Positions 12,781 through 24,478 of a DNA stretch of 64,000 nt are shown piece by piece. Source of the DNA: Hydractinia symbiolongicarpus. Its lineage: Eukaryota > Cnidaria > Hydrozoa > Anthoathecata > Hydractiniidae. The notes below the pieces were generated by a model. It saw only the letters and a list, made by a program, of their open reading frames with translations. It made no database searches and was not told the origin of the DNA. How positions within the stretch are numbered: position 1 is the stretch's first letter; each line of letters opens with the position of its first letter. The translations under genes and the position numbers were made by a program. The stretch is taken from the NCBI RefSeq assembly GCF_029227915.1, contig NC_079877.1, positions 22,035,851 to 22,099,850 on the forward strand, in the 5' to 3' direction.

Positions 12781-12989
12781 ATTTTATACAAATTATGACA
12801 AATTCCGAAAGGAATTCTGAAGCGAATTGTTCTCCCAAAACAATTAAAAAACAATCAGAAACGTGATAAATTTATTGCTTGAAACTAATTTTAGACATTC
12901 CTTTTTCACTTTGACAGCTGTCACAAAAATATGCACAAGATTTTTATTGAATGTGGTGATAAAGCTAAGTAGTTTCGAAACCAACTACG

Positions 12990-13290
12990 ACTACATTTAA
13001 TCCAGTTTTAATAGTTTTTAAAAAAACTATGGCGACTTTCATAGTTCTCGAACCAATTACGTCAACGTTTTAACTATCTACGATCCCTTTTTAATGGGTT
13101 TTAAAACGATCTATGGCGATGTTTTCGCTCCTTTTGATCATGTTTTGATGGTTTTTAAATGATCTATGGCGATTTTTTAGCTTCCTTCGATACCGTTTTT
13201 ATGGTTTTAAACGATTTACGGCGATGCTACTTACGATTGCATATTGATAATTTTTTAACGATATATTGTGATGTTTTAGCTTCTTCAATG
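12990..13290. repeat. Degenerate tandem repeat, unit about 50-65 bp
   Basis: At least five imperfect units share the core TTTTAAACGATCTATGGCGA followed by TTTT.GCTCCTT..GAT. The units differ by many substitutions and small indels, so the array is old. Confidence 0.65.
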
Positions 13291-13383
13291 ATTCAAATTG
13301 CATTTGTGTTTTTTTGATAAACACATTCATTTCGTTGGGACCCATAAGTCTGGTGTTTTATGGAATATGACCAATGACATGAA

Positions 13384-14093
13384 TCTCTATAATAATACAG
13401 AGCTTCCGTGTGTCTGTGTGTCACTTTTGCAAAGTCAATTATATTCTTTACAATTTACTTTGATAAAGTCTATAAAACATATAAAACCTATAAATTTGTT
13501 CTGTAAATTACCAAACTTTGATGTTTAAATAATGCTGACGTCAAAGGAAAGTGTATTCAGATTACTAAAGCCATTGTATTGCACCTTTAAGGCCAAATAA
13601 CTTGGAAACAAGGTGGTGACGTCAATGATTTTTTACTGCGTAGGTAACAAGGGACCACCTAGGACCAATTTGGGTAATTTTTCCAAACCTGGGTCTCCAA
13701 ATCCGTTGAGGAATGGACCGGTTGATGACGTCATCAAAAAACCTTCAAACCCTAATATCTCTGCAACAATTTGTCAAAGATACATGATCCGATACATTTT
13801 CTTGATCAGCGTTTGATAAGGGAAGTGTGTAATTATTTTCGTATTTTTGCAGGGCCTTGCTGACGTCAGCAAAATTTTTAAACCTTTATATCTCCTCAAC
13901 CGTTCATCAAAAGCACATTATTTTATACATTATTTTTATCAGAGTATATAGAGGCAGCGGATAAATAAATTTCCAAAAAAAGATATTTTGTGTATTAACA
14001 GGTCCTTGCAGATGTCATCAAAATTCAAGTGATGGTTCTCTTTTTCATTGTTCCCCTGCCTAAGTGGATTTTTCCACAGGCTACATCGACTAG
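13384..14093 (+). mobile_element. Non-autonomous Helitron, complete
   Basis: The 5' end is A|TCTCTATAATAATACAG. The 3' end has the hairpin GTGGATTTTTCCAC followed 12 bases later by CTAG and a T, the diagnostic 3' structure of Helitrons inserted between A and T. There are no inverted repeats or target duplication, as expected. It shares most of its body with 4760-5425, including four TGACGTCA sites (13536, 13617, 13726, 13861). The partial ORF inside is not conserved. Confidence 0.8.
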
Positions 14094-14373
14094 TAGAAAA
14101 TATATTACAAAAGTCTCTTTTTTGTGCGTGGCGCTGATTTCAAAACCAGAGAAACAACATTACAACTTTTACTTATTTTATAGGTTTTATTTATAGTATA
14201 TAATATAAAGCTGGTTTTCCACTAGGCGGATTATTCCGTGCGGAGCGTTCAGCACAGAGGATATTTTCCGTCTCGCAGAACGCATTTTATTTTTCCACTA
14301 ACCACGGCGCCATTATGCAAACAACACCATGAAGTTCAGTCGCTGATTAGTTCTTCTTAAAAAAGGTAAACTA

Positions 14374-15618
14374 TTGAAATTGTTGGCATTAAAAAATAAA
14401 ATAAATAATAGGAAATATAAAAAAAGATTCTGGATACACCAAATTTACCAAGAACGAAAGCAGAAGGGGGAGTTTCATTTACTGATACAGGATTTGAAGC
14501 TATATGATCATCAACTGTTTTTTCAATACTTTCGTATGTCTCCTTCTGATTTGGAAACGTTACTGTCTTGGGTAGCTCCCCTTCTTGTAAAGAAAGAAAC
14601 AAGAATGCGAGAATCCATCAAACCAAGTTAAAGATTATGTGTTACTATGAGATAGTTACTGGAGATGCACAAGTGACAATTGCCTCAAACTTTTGAATGA
14701 GCCCAACTGTTGTAGGAAGGATTATCCCTGAAACATGCAGGGCCATATGGGATGCTCTGTCTGATAAAAACTATCTTAAACCTCCAAACTCTCCAGAAGA
14801 ATGGCAACATGTAGCTCAGGAATTTTATAAAAAATGGAACTTTCCAAATTGCTTAGGGGCAATCGATGAAAAGCATCTTGTGATGCAGGCCCCATCAAGA
14901 TCAGGTTCAGCATTCTTTAATTATAAAAAGCAACACAGTATTGTGTTTATGGCAGTGTGCAGTGCACTTTATAAATTTCTAATGGTAGATATTGGAGATA
15001 CAGGAAGACAAAGTGATGGTAGTGTGTATGGGAACAGCAATCTTGGCTATAGCATTGAGAATAATCTACTTAATATTCCAAAAGCATAAAACTACCAAAG
15101 TCGAATTGTCTTTTACTTTCATAGATGATGCTTTTGGGCTGAAACCTCACATGATGAAACCGTACCCACTTCAAAACTTGGCAAAAGAAAAGCGAATATT
15201 CAACTATAGGCTCTCAAGAGCGCGGCAAGTAGTAGAAAATGTGTTTGGAATTGCTGCAAGCCGCTTTCGAATTCTTCGCCGACCAATCATAAGTAAAGTC
15301 GACAAAGTTGTATTAATAACTAGAGCAGTGGTGGCATTACACAACTACTTAATCACTGGTTCCAATGCAAATGATATTTATAATTTCTGCCCAGAAAACT
15401 ATGTTGATAGAGGAAGCCAAAACAATATTATTCCAGGTGAATGGAGAAAAGACTCTGAAAGTATCAGTGGTATTCAGGACTTAACAAATTGTAGTTCCAA
15501 CAATTATTCAAAACAGGCAGCCTTAATTCTGGATGAATTTAAATGCTATTTTAACAATGAAGGAGCAGTAGAATGGCAGTGGTATATTGTCAATAGTACA
15601 GGACAAAATAAAAACTGA
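14374..15618 (+). pseudogene. Harbinger transposase (HARBI1-like, DDE_Tnp_4), frameshifted
   Basis: Three consecutive frames carry the protein. 14374-14631 is the N-terminal helical domain (FWIHQIYQERKQKGEFH, then YFRMSPSDLETLLS). 14697-15089 has the first acidic motif (CLGAIDEKHLVMQAP) and the second (DIGDTGRQSDGSVYGNS). 14992-15618 has the third (DDAFGLKPHMMKPYP) and the RxxVENVFGIAASRFRIL helix. The first block ends in a stop and the second in a frameshift near 15080. All four hallmark motifs survive, so loss of function is recent relative to the pogo copy next door. Intact relatives are endonucleases that act with the MADF-type partner encoded on the opposite strand. Confidence 0.9.
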
Positions 15619-15859
15619 ATAATTTATGTCAACATGTATAGAAAATGTACATCCATACAAATACTGTAAAAAATGTTATATGTCATACAAAAAATGTTAA
15701 AGAGAAAATTAGTTTTATTCGCATGCCTCATCAAACTGAATTTCAAACAACAGCTGCGAAATCTTAATTTTTGCCATTTTGTTCTTTTTGGCAGATAATT
15801 TTCTTAAAGTGGGCACCAGGCTACGGCAAAAAAGACTATCTTCACATTCCTCTTTATTA

Positions 15860-17527
15860 TCAGCTTTTACTTCTTTCTCTATTTGCATCCAACTCTTTCA
15901 AAATTCTATTTCCTTCTGCATTCTCACTACGTTTTCTTTTCTCCCACTTTGCCGTGACAGTAGCGCTGCCACTGTCCGTAATTTTGGTAAAAATCATAGG
16001 AGATTGTGGTGGTGTAAACAAATTTACATCAGGGGGTTGATCAACCTCTGAACACGTTTGTTCTGTATTTTCTTTACTCTGTATCCGTACATTGCTTTAA
16101 GTTAGGAAATTCATAGGTGCTCTTTCATAAAGAAAGGACATCTGTTCAAAATAGTTACATTTTGGTAACGCTGAAGCAGCTGCACCTGATTTTGTCATCC
16201 TTGTTCTTCTGTGGAGACATTTTTTCAGGTTGTCTTTTAAATATTTTAGTTGTTTTTGAAGGAATTCACCTACAAATAATAAAAAGCCCAGGCCATTCCT
16301 TGAGACGAGTGTGATCGCACACGCACTCGCCCGAACACTCGTAAAAAAATTTATGAGTGCTTTTTATTGCACTCGTGAATTTTTTCTTTTTCTAAAAGAT
16401 TATAGAGTGATGAAAAAGGCTATTACGCTGATTGTGTAACATTCATTTTTTCGTGATTGATTTTGTTTAAAAAGTATAGAGAACATTAAAGTTGGCCCCT
16501 TTCCTTCATGATGACACTCTTATGCTGGGCTGGTGCATTACACTGAGACACGATTGAAAGACGGAAGACCATTTGGAACTCATGCCACAAGTCAGTCTGA
16601 CCTTCATCGTCACAGAGAATACTGTGAGAAGAGTGCGCACCCATGCAAGTTAAATATAACCAGAACATCAGACAGGTTAGGTGTCCTGTACCTCAATACA
16701 GCTTTCAGACGAATGTTCTCGTGATGTAATACCACAGAAGAACATGTTGAATAAAGTTTAAAAAATCTTTTTAAAAGGGGAAAGAGAAATAAAAATGTCT
16801 AGAAATATATTTAATCCTAAAAACATATAGCAAATCTGCCAACACATCAACATTCTTTCAACTTTGCACTTGTGGTTAATACGTTTCACAAAATTCATTT
16901 CTATACAGCTTAAATAGCATATAACGTTGTGGTAAACAAAAAATAGTTAAATGTGAAACACACTTGTAGATATTCACATCGCACTTGTAAATTTTGCTTA
17001 AGAGTGCGATTTTTCGCACACCATAGCACTCGTTATTTTTTTTAGCGGGTGCTTTTTGTAGCTCTGCCATAGTTTTATTTAAGAAATGGCCTGAAAGCCA
17101 TATATATACACACAGTATATATTTAATATCAGATTCCAAAAATTATGTGATTTTACTTTCTTTCTGAAAATAAAAACAACAGCAAATATATATGTAGCTA
17201 TGAGATAGTAGGGGTTTACTTACAATCTTTTTGAAATATTCTTGCCAATTCTTGCCATGCATTATTTTTGATGTTTCTGTCTTTGTAATCAGTAGAATAA
17301 ATGTTCCATAGACATGGAAATTTCCGAACCTACAAATGTTTTACAAATAGTTATTTGACTATAGCAAACAAAAAAACAGAAACCAAGTTTAGCTTTACAA
17401 AAATAAACTAGCTAGCTAGCTAAGCTCTACTTACTTCCTCTATAAACAATTCTTTGTCAAATTTTGTAACTTGACTCTCTATTGGCGTGCTTGACATCAA
17501 AATCTGACTAGATTCTGCAAAAGACAT
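15860..17527 (-). pseudogene. Harbinger partner protein with MADF domain, three exons, premature stop
   Basis: Exon 1 (17527-17435) starts MSFAESSQ and ends IEE|GTAAGT. Exon 2 (17329-17224) carries the MADF core (FPCLWNIYSTDYKDR, then AWQELARIF). Exon 3 (16269 downward) carries LKDNLKKCLHRRTRMTKSG and NYFEQMSFL, the closing helices of the domain. Phases 0 and 1 fit across both introns. An in-frame TAA at 16099-16097 follows FLT. The same frame then remains open, with a Pro/Ser-rich and basic tail, to a TGA at 15862-15860. Intron 2 is swollen by the MITE at 16289-17093. In active elements this protein brings the nuclease to the nucleus and to the element ends. Confidence 0.75.
16289..17093. 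mobile_element. MITE with CAGGCCATT ends and 6-bp target duplication (copy 1)
   Basis: The left end CAGGCCATTCCTTGA pairs with the right end, whose reverse complement is CAGGCCATTTCTTAA. The direct repeat AAAGCC flanks it (16283-16288 and 17094-17099). It is 805 bp, non-coding, and sits inside intron 2 of the Harbinger MADF gene. Sub-terminal DNA is rich in GTGCGA/TCGCAC words. The same family recurs at 51956-52763. Confidence 0.8.
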
Positions 17528-17952
17528 CTTATTTCCCTTTTTCTTGTCACAATGGTTCACAATGATGCATTCACAGCTACTGCTTCACTATTTCCTTTCA
17601 GCTTTCAGCTATTTTAATTTTTATGTAAAACACTCGAAATCAAGCATTTTGATTGGCTCGCGGAATTTACAGTACCGGAAAAGTCGGGTCCGGTTCAACT
17701 TTTAATTCTACGCGTAGCGGAACGCCCTTAATGAAATTTTCATAAGAACAACAATGGCTGCTCCGCTCTACACGGAATAATCCGCCTAGTGGAAAACTGG
17801 CTTAAGCAATATAACCCAGCCTTTAAGTCCTCATCAAAAAATTTTAAAAGAACCAAAGAACATTTAATGTCTACATATTTACATCTTTTTTGCATTGGAT
17901 TCCTTTTAAAATGTAAGTACCTCATACAACATATCTAACCATTGACATCTAG

Positions 17953-18255
17953 GTGAGCAGAAAGACTGGCAACAGTGATATTAAAACTCTAATTTTATTT
18001 GTGGAACAATGGAATGATCCGTACTGCCGCATAGCATTTATATGTTGTGTGTGTGGAAAAGAAATGAATATAAAGTCAAAATATAGTTGGGCAACGCATG
18101 CAAAATCTCACAGTGCATTAAAGGAATTCGAGTGTACTCTCTGTCACAAACGATTTACTTTAAAACATCACTTAAAACGTCATTTAATGAATAAACATCA
18201 AACAACTTTGTATATTGTGTGTTTTATAATGAAAGGTGTATTTTTTATCTATTGA
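17953..18255 (+). CDS. Terminal exon with two C2H2 zinc fingers (ZF exon 1)
   Basis: The exon follows a CATCTAG acceptor and opens in phase 0 with VSRKTGNSD. A conserved lead-in, VEQWNDPYCRIAF, precedes finger 1 (C-x2-C-x14-H-x3-H, CCVCGKEM to HAKSH) and finger 2 (C-x2-C-x12-H-x4-H, CTLCHKRF to HLMNKH). The stop is at 18253-18255. A polyadenylation signal AATAAA lies 19 bp further (18274-18279), so this is a last exon. Compared with the two sister exons (22419 and 33985), the lead-in and zinc ligands are kept, but the finger-2 recognition helix (LKHHLKR) differs. That suggests a different DNA target. The nearest in-frame upstream exons are the RG-rich pair at 3551-4113, separated by about 14 kb of transposons. 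Confidence 0.75.
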   Translation: MSRKTGNSDIKTLILFVEQWNDPYCRIAFICCVCGKEMNIKSKYSWATHAKSHSALKEFECTLCHKRFTLKHHLKRHLMNKHQTTLYIVCFIMKGVFFIY

Positions 18256-18273
18256 TTTACTTAGTGTCTCCCT

Positions 18274-18279
18274 AATAAA
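18274..18279 (+). terminator. Polyadenylation signal for ZF exon 1
   Basis: AATAAA shortly after the stop codon of the zinc-finger exon, in AT-rich sequence with downstream T/G-rich stretches. Confidence 0.6.
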
Positions 18280-20275
18280 GTTTGAACTGGTTTTTAATCG
18301 TAATTTTTACTTAAAGTGTGTTTTTGAAATGTAGTTTAGACATTTTGTGTGTCATGACAATTAACTGAAGATTTAAGCAGCTTGCCTATCTTTTGGAGCA
18401 TTATTGTTTTAAAATTTTGTAAACGTTTATTTTGTTATGATTTTATGACTCAACAATATTTTTGTTTAAAAATAGCATTCGTGCATGCCTGTACCAAATC
18501 AAACCAATCCTCATTTTTGAAACCGGAGTTCTTAAACTGTCTCAGCTTAATAACTACCACGTCTAATTTTCTTTGAAACTCTGCATTTTTTGTTGTTTTG
18601 TGCACCAACAGAAAAGATGTTATGATGTGTCTCAGAAAAGGCAATGCTTCCACACATTGTTGAGAAATGGAACAACCTTTTCTTTTTTATGTAGCTTTTC
18701 TTTGCTTATTTTTTTGCAGTAAGAAGTCTTAATTATAAAAAAAAAAAATGACGTCGCATCAGCATGTTTAGGAGCTGATGTTATCTAATTAATTAATCTA
18801 ATTAATCTAATTAATGTTATCCAATTAAGTGATTTTATGTTTATTGCCACTGGAAATAATTCTCTTTTTGAAACTTTCTGGCAAATTTTTATTAACACAA
18901 GTTTTTGTTTTCTCAATTTTTACTTTTTTTTTTTTTTGAACAACATTGCACAAGATTTATGAATGTTAGATTATTGTTTATTTGCCTGCTAGACAAAAAA
19001 TTGTTGAATTTATTTGCTTGAAACTTTTTTATTATTTATTTATGGCCTTTTAAGCAGCTTCTTTTTAACTGTGTTGAAAGTTTTACAGCTGTTTTCAATT
19101 CTTTGCCAATATGCATAGTAAATAATTTGAAGTTTTGCTCTTGGACAAAAGTAGTGTCTGCTTGTTTCAAAATCAAGATGAGTGACATCTCAAATGTCTT
19201 TTTTGTAGCAGTACAACTAACTTCTGCATATGGTTTTATTTAATAGTATTGTTGTAGCTTTTGTTACATGTATTTTACCTTGTATATACAGTTAAAATCT
19301 TTTGTTACAAGAACTTATTGTTGTTTAAAAAACAAAAATAATAAATTGTGATGGTTTCTTCTTTGTTGTTGCAGGCTTACATGCATTGCAATCATAAAAA
19401 TAGGATAGAGAATGTGTAGTATACCTTAAATTTTAGTCTGAGATTCTCGGACTGATAATTACTTATTTCAGATTCACTTTTAATAAATTACTGCTAATAA
19501 AAGTCTAAAATGAATTTCAAATAAAATGGTACAATCCAAGTTGTTAGAACATAATTGTTGACCACATTAATGAAAGTGAGTGTAAGTTCTATTACACTAA
19601 ATTTCAATCAAGATAAATGCACATTTCTCAAAAACAAACTATAAAAATCTATTTACAACCTTTTTATATTAGACATGCACACTTTGAACTTTTCAATGTT
19701 CACATTGTATTTTAGGTTATTTAGTTAGGTTCAAAGCCTCAAACTGGGATAATTTTTGCTGGCATGTTGATTACCTAGACCTTTGCAGGCCTTTATTGTT
19801 TTTGTTGTTTATCTTTGGTTTCTTGTAGCTAGTCAAATGTAAAATTCACGTCCTTTTTATATTACAAACACACACTTTTAACTTGTCAATGTAAAAGATA
19901 AACAACTGTTGAAATCATAGATAGAAAAAATATATAGTTACTTTTTACTTGTTTTTTTTTTTTTAATTGAGTTATTTTTTTCTGAAAAACAAGAAATTGT
20001 TGCTAAATTTATTCCATCAGTTTCTTAATATAAAACGAGTAATATTTATGAAACCAACAACCTTTAATCATAAATATTCACAGTTCAATTATTATTTTGT
20101 TCACATTAGAGATTCACAAGGTGTCAGTGCTTTTAACTGCAGAGAAACACTGAGATCACTGATCTTTCATTTCTCTAATTTTTGACTCTATGCTTTTGTA
20201 CATGAAAGTCACAATGTTCTTTAAATAACAGGACTATTTATCAATAGAAATATGGAAATTAAAAGGTCACAGAAG
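18280..20275. other. No gene seen
   Basis: AT-rich sequence with poly-T runs and short Leu/Phe-rich ORFs (for example 19967-20185) that have no domains. I looked for an RG-rich or chromodomain-like exon that could serve the next zinc-finger exon and found none. Confidence 0.4.
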
Positions 20276-20642
20276 TCACAATTTGCTATTTCTGTACAAA
20301 AATATCTGGTATATTAATTGTACATAAAATTGATGTAAAAAATTAACATTAAGTTGAATTTGATTTTTCATTACAAGCTCGTGAGCTTGTATTAAAATGC
20401 AAATGTGTCCTACAAGAATAGAAATTTTTTCCTCTCTGAGCACCGACACGGGAGTAGTCGTGTGTTCGAATCTCATCTTGGTAACTATTTTTACTTTTTT
20501 TTTCTTTTTACTATCTCGCCTGCGAGGATGTGTTTCCAACTCGTAACTAACTAACCAAATGGTCAATTGCAACGTCACAAATTTAAACTTCATACCTAAA
20601 TTCTCTAAGTACTTAAAAGTCATCGGCCAAATTTGGTATTTG
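20276..20642 (-). other. Possible tRNA-like SINE remnant around 20400-20490; no gene
   Basis: On the plus strand GTGTGTTCGAATCTC (about 20460-20474) resembles a RNA polymerase III B box (GGTTCGAATCC) and is preceded by a short hairpin-forming stretch. No A box is convincing. The 137-codon minus ORF across this stretch has low complexity and a Lys run and is not credible. Confidence 0.25.
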
Positions 20643-20870
20643 TTTTCGACAAAATTTGGCACAGTTAAAAAAAAAATTATGCTGAACATAATAGTGACAT
20701 CATAATTTTGATTTTTGTCACCTAACTGTTATTTTAGGCCAAAATTGGACCAAAAATTAAAATTACTTTATTTTCGACAAAATTTGGCAAAGTTAACAAA
20801 AAAAGTATGCTGAACATGATAGTGACATCAAAATGTTAATTTTTTGTCAACTAAATGCCGTTTAAGACCA
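20643..20870. repeat. Two-copy direct tandem repeat, period 128 bp
   Basis: The block starting TTTTCGACAAAATTTGGCA at 20643 recurs at 20771. It is followed each time by TATGCTGAACAT.ATAGTGACATCA and a T-rich tail with TTTTTGTCA.CTAA. The units are about 85-90% alike by eye. Confidence 0.8.
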
Positions 20871-21000
20871 TAAACGTTCCATCACGCGACTTTTAACCAT
20901 GAATGATAGGCTGTATTTTTTCTTTTTTCTAGTAATATGGTTTTTTAACTAAAGCTATTTCCTTTTTCGAACAATTAAGATCATCATCATCATCATCATT

Positions 21001-21729
21001 CTCGGCTTAACGTCCGTTTTCCATGCTAGCATGGGTTGGACGGGGTATATTAATGACCCTCTTCCAATCTGATCTAGACTGTGTTAGATCTAAACTCAAC
21101 TTCCTCTCTATCAAGTCTGTCCTTATAACCTCCTGCCAAGTCTTTCTCGGTCTGCCTCTGGGCTTTGCCCCAGGAACTATCAAGTCTCTACACTTTCTTA
21201 CCCAATTATCCTCCTCCATTCTTTCCAAGTGCCCCAGCCAATTCAATCTTCTTATCTGGATAACATCTTTAATTCTACAGAGACTTAGCCTGCTTCTTAG
21301 CTCATCTGAACTCTTTCTGTCTCTCAGACTGGCATTACACATCCACCTAACCATTCTCATATCATTCCTTTCTAAACGGTCAAGATCTTCCTGCTTCACT
21401 GCCCATGTCTCACTACCGTACAACATAACACTTCTTACACAGGCCTCATACAACCTACCTTTTACCTCAATTGACAGGACTCTGCTAGTCAATAAAGGAA
21501 GTAACTCTCTAAACTTTTTCCAAGCAGAACCTATCCTGCAAGTAACACTTCTTCCAACACCCCCTTCACTGCCCAACATATCACCTAAGTAACAGAAGTT
21601 CTTAACTATCTCTAACGAGCCACTGTTGTACATCATTAAAGCTGGAAATACTTCATTCTCTATAATCTCACCTTTGCAACGCTTGCATACAAACTGTATG
21701 CCAGCTCTTAACCTTCCACTAAAATTCGT
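21001..21729 (-). mobile_element. LINE reverse-transcriptase 3' end, 5'-truncated
   Basis: An open frame runs on the minus strand from about 21729 to a TGA at 21009-21007. It shows the C-terminal region of CR1/RTE-like reverse transcriptases: NFCYLGDMLGSEGG, LYEACVRSVMLYGSETWAVK, RRLNWLGHLERM and PRGRPRKTWQEV. The conserved Cys pair VCKRCKGEI begins just upstream of the first Met. After the stop comes a short tail with the hairpin CCATGCTAGCATGG (21023-21036) and a (GAT)n simple repeat at about 20980-20998, as at the 3' end of many LINE insertions. The frame is intact over about 240 codons, so the insertion is fairly young. The catalytic FADD region is missing through 5' truncation. Confidence 0.88.
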
Positions 21730-22418
21730 ATATTATTTTTCTTTATTTTGCTTTTTCTCACTAAGTGACTTTCTTATACCCCGTTGTTGTTTTGTTGTTG
21801 TTGTTTTGTTTTGTTTTTTTTGGGGGGAGGGGGTTACTGAATTTCAAAAATTTTAGGTGGAGCTTGTGGTCTTTCTTCTTCCTGTCAGTCACTCCAGACT
21901 GACCTAACGAAAATTGAAATTTCGAGGAATTTTCTATCAATATTATTGCCTATCCGAATAGCAAAATATGTTGTGTCTAACTTCGTAACAGAAATCACAA
22001 TTTCATAGACAGCTTTTTATAAACTTTATTGGCGAGGTTGTTTGCGTATATCATACGTCTTGTTGAATCTAAAAAAAGCTTGCTTTTAACAAAAAATTCC
22101 AGTTGGGATTTCTTAGCTCAAATTCTCCCACCATTACTAGGACTGAGACTAAGATTTGGCTAACCATTAAATAAATCTGTAGGCATTTGACCGGCCTGAT
22201 AATTTGGGAAGTTGAACAACTCTGGCTTAAACTTGATGGTTAAACAAGCAACCTACAAAATATTCGAAATTATGAAACTTGCTTTGAATCTGTTTTCCTT
22301 GTCTTACCAAAATTAAATATTAACAATTTTTTCTTTAAATTTGGTCAGTTTGGCCCTAAGTGTTGTGAATTTTACTTCTTGCAATTGTCTTAGCTATGCA
22401 AAAAAATGAATTATTTAG
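21730..22418. other. No gene seen; precedes ZF exon 2
   Basis: Contains a T/G-rich low-complexity run near 21780-21835. Ends in a TTATTTAG acceptor at 22411-22418. Confidence 0.4.
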
Positions 22419-22688
22419 GTTAGCAAAAGAGGTAATATTACGGATGAAAGATTTTGGGTGGTTGTTGAGCAATGGAATAATCCATACTTTCGTGTGGCAT
22501 TTGTTTGTCGTGTTTGTGGCAAAGAAATGAGTTTCAAGTTGCGAAATAATTGGAAACGCCATGCAGACACACATTCAGATGTTAAACCATTTACATGTCA
22601 AATATGTCAAAAAGGTTTTGCACAGAATATTCAGCTGACCAAACACATGAAAAGTAAGCATCCTGTATCATATGATTGTTCTCTTTAA
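22419..22688 (+). CDS. Terminal exon with two C2H2 zinc fingers (ZF exon 2)
   Basis: After the acceptor TTATTTAG the phase-0 frame opens VSKRGNITDERF, closely matching the start of ZF exon 1 (VSRKTGNSDIK). The lead-in VEQWNNPYFRVAF and both fingers follow: CRVCGKEM to HADTH (C-x2-C-x14-H-x3-H) and CQICQKGF to HMKSKH (C-x2-C-x12-H-x4-H). The protein ends SYDCSL with TAA at 22686-22688. The finger-2 helix reads QNIQLTK, different from both sister exons. No chromodomain-like or RG-rich exon lies between ZF exon 1 and this exon. It either shares 5' exons with ZF exon 1 by alternative splicing or has lost its own. Confidence 0.75.
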   Translation, partial: VSKRGNITDERFWVVVEQWNNPYFRVAFVCRVCGKEMSFKLRNNWKRHADTHSDVKPFTCQICQKGFAQNIQLTKHMKSKHPVSYDCSL

Positions 22689-23545
22689 ACTCTGCGATCA
22701 GTATGGTGAAAGGTGGTTTCTATTGTGAATTGTAAATATAGAACACAAGTGCAAAATCTATTCAGTGTTAAGCACCTTTATGTTTGTATTTTGGTTTATA
22801 TTTTTTTAAATTTTGTTAAACTTTTTGTTAAATATGCTATGTAGATGTATATTTATTTTTTCGCTCATTTTTTCTTCTGTTTGAAAAGACACATGGGAAT
22901 TGATGCATTGATGCAGAATAGGAGGGTTTTCGGTTGTGTATAGTTTAAACCTTCCAATGGTTAGAGTTTTTTTTATGAAAAGATCTCTTTGTAAATACCA
23001 CAGATATTTAATATGAAAATGTGCGTTTTATTGCATATACTTATATGAACTTTATTTGATGTGTGTACATTTTCGAAATTTGTGACATGATTTTTACTGA
23101 TTTTTGTAGGCAAAAGTTTTTGTTGTTTTTTAATGTACGAAATGTTCATTTTTGTTATTTATTTGAAATTTTTATATTTTGTTAAAAAAAGGAAACCGTT
23201 ATGACGTGTAGAAAGATGTAATCACAAACAATTGTTTAGCTGGTAATGTGAATGTACTTTTTAGTAGTTTTTCCCTCGCCTATGAACATCCCAGTTTTTG
23301 AGTAAGTTGGTTGAGTAAGTTGGTTGAAAATGCAGAGTGTCAAATAATTATGCCTTATCAATGTCATATTTTATGCTCTAAAAACCTTCAAAGTAGGCTA
23401 TGGTTTATTGTGGCTTCAGTAAAACAACTTATATCTGGTAACATCTTTAGTTAACAATCAAAGTGTGCCAGTATCATGATGTAGTCTAGAAATTCAAGGT
23501 AGAAGATGTTTAGTCATAATTGTAAAATTTTTGTCAGTTCTTTAA
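22689..23545. other. No gene seen
   Basis: T-rich 3' flank of ZF exon 2. No clear AATAAA directly after the stop. Confidence 0.35.
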
Positions 23546-23943
23546 GAGGCTGTTTACACGTACCTGGCATGAAACTCATGCCGGCTTGAAATGAAAATTA
23601 ATTCTCAAGTATGTGCTGGACATTGCCCTGGCAAAAAAAATTTTCTTCAATAAACGAACATATAGCTTTTTATTTCTGTGTCATTCAGCTTCTTTATGCA
23701 GTACTTGTGCATAATTTTATACCGGCATGAAAGACATTTTGCGTTCACACGGTAATATCATGCTCAAAAAGCCCCAACATGAAATTTCATGCCCATCTTA
23801 AGGACGGGCATGAAATCATGGCGGCATGAAATTTTATGTCGACTTTGACGTGTGAACAGTAATAGGGTTTCCTGAATGCACCGAAATAAACTCATGCCGG
23901 CAGGAGTTTCATGCAGGCATGATAAAATGCGTGTGGACAGGGT
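23546..23943. mobile_element. MITE with TTAA target duplication
   Basis: The ends are GAGGCTGTTTACACGT (left) and, reverse complemented, ACCCTGTCCACACGC (right), flanked by TTAA on both sides (23542-23545 and 23944-23947). The interior repeats the word CATGAAA/TTTCATG with CATGCCGGCATG-type palindromes, so the element is self-complementary. The TTAA duplication points to piggyBac or Kolobok enzymes. No ORF. Confidence 0.65.
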
Positions 23944-24478
23944 TTAAGCAGGACACCACGGTGTTTAACACATGCAACATGATCATTTTTAAAAATGTGG
24001 TATTAATTCTTCAATTAAGTCCAAAAATTTTAATTGGGATATACCATACTTGATTTAGCACTTCTAATCTTGTATGTCAGCAAAAATTACAGTAAAATTC
24101 CACTCTCCTGCCTGTGTTGGCTGAGTGCCAACCTGAAAGCTGGTATATAAATGGTATATAAATCATTTTATATACCATTTTAAGCCTGTGGAAAAATAAA
24201 TGCACTTGAATTCATTCATTTGCAAAATCCACATAAATTCAACCGCTACTAATTGCAGATATCATCTTTTGCTCACAGACAGCGAGTACCATAATATAGA
24301 CTAGTTGTTAGACCGTGGAAGAAGACCTTGCAAAGTGGCAATCATCTACCATTTTGAACAAAATACGACTATAGGTATAGAGCTAATGACTGACCAGAAT
24401 ACTATGCAGATTGCTTGCGTCATATGATGTACTGTTTATTAAATGTTGCATACTTCTGATTGAAATTTATTGTTTTAG

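Larger units (their letters stand above)
14209..17802. mobile_element. PIF/Harbinger DNA transposon, full length, degraded
   Basis: The terminal inverted repeat begins AGCTGGTTTTCCACTAGGCG on the left; the reverse complement of the right end begins AGCCAGTTTTCCACTAGGCG. The match continues through GGATTATTCCGTG. The 3-bp target duplication TAA (14206-14208 and 17803-17805) is the family hallmark. As usual for the superfamily it carries two divergent genes, a DDE nuclease (plus) and a MADF/Myb-like DNA-binding partner (minus). Both are broken here. It ends only 150 bp before the zinc-finger exon at 17953. Confidence 0.92.

Noticed and set aside
20276-20689. 137-codon minus ORF
   Set aside because: Low complexity with a Lys run, no domain; overlaps a possible SINE and half of a tandem repeat.
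21023-21592. 189-codon plus-strand ORF
   Set aside because: Antisense shadow of the LINE reverse-transcriptase frame, which has recognisable family motifs.
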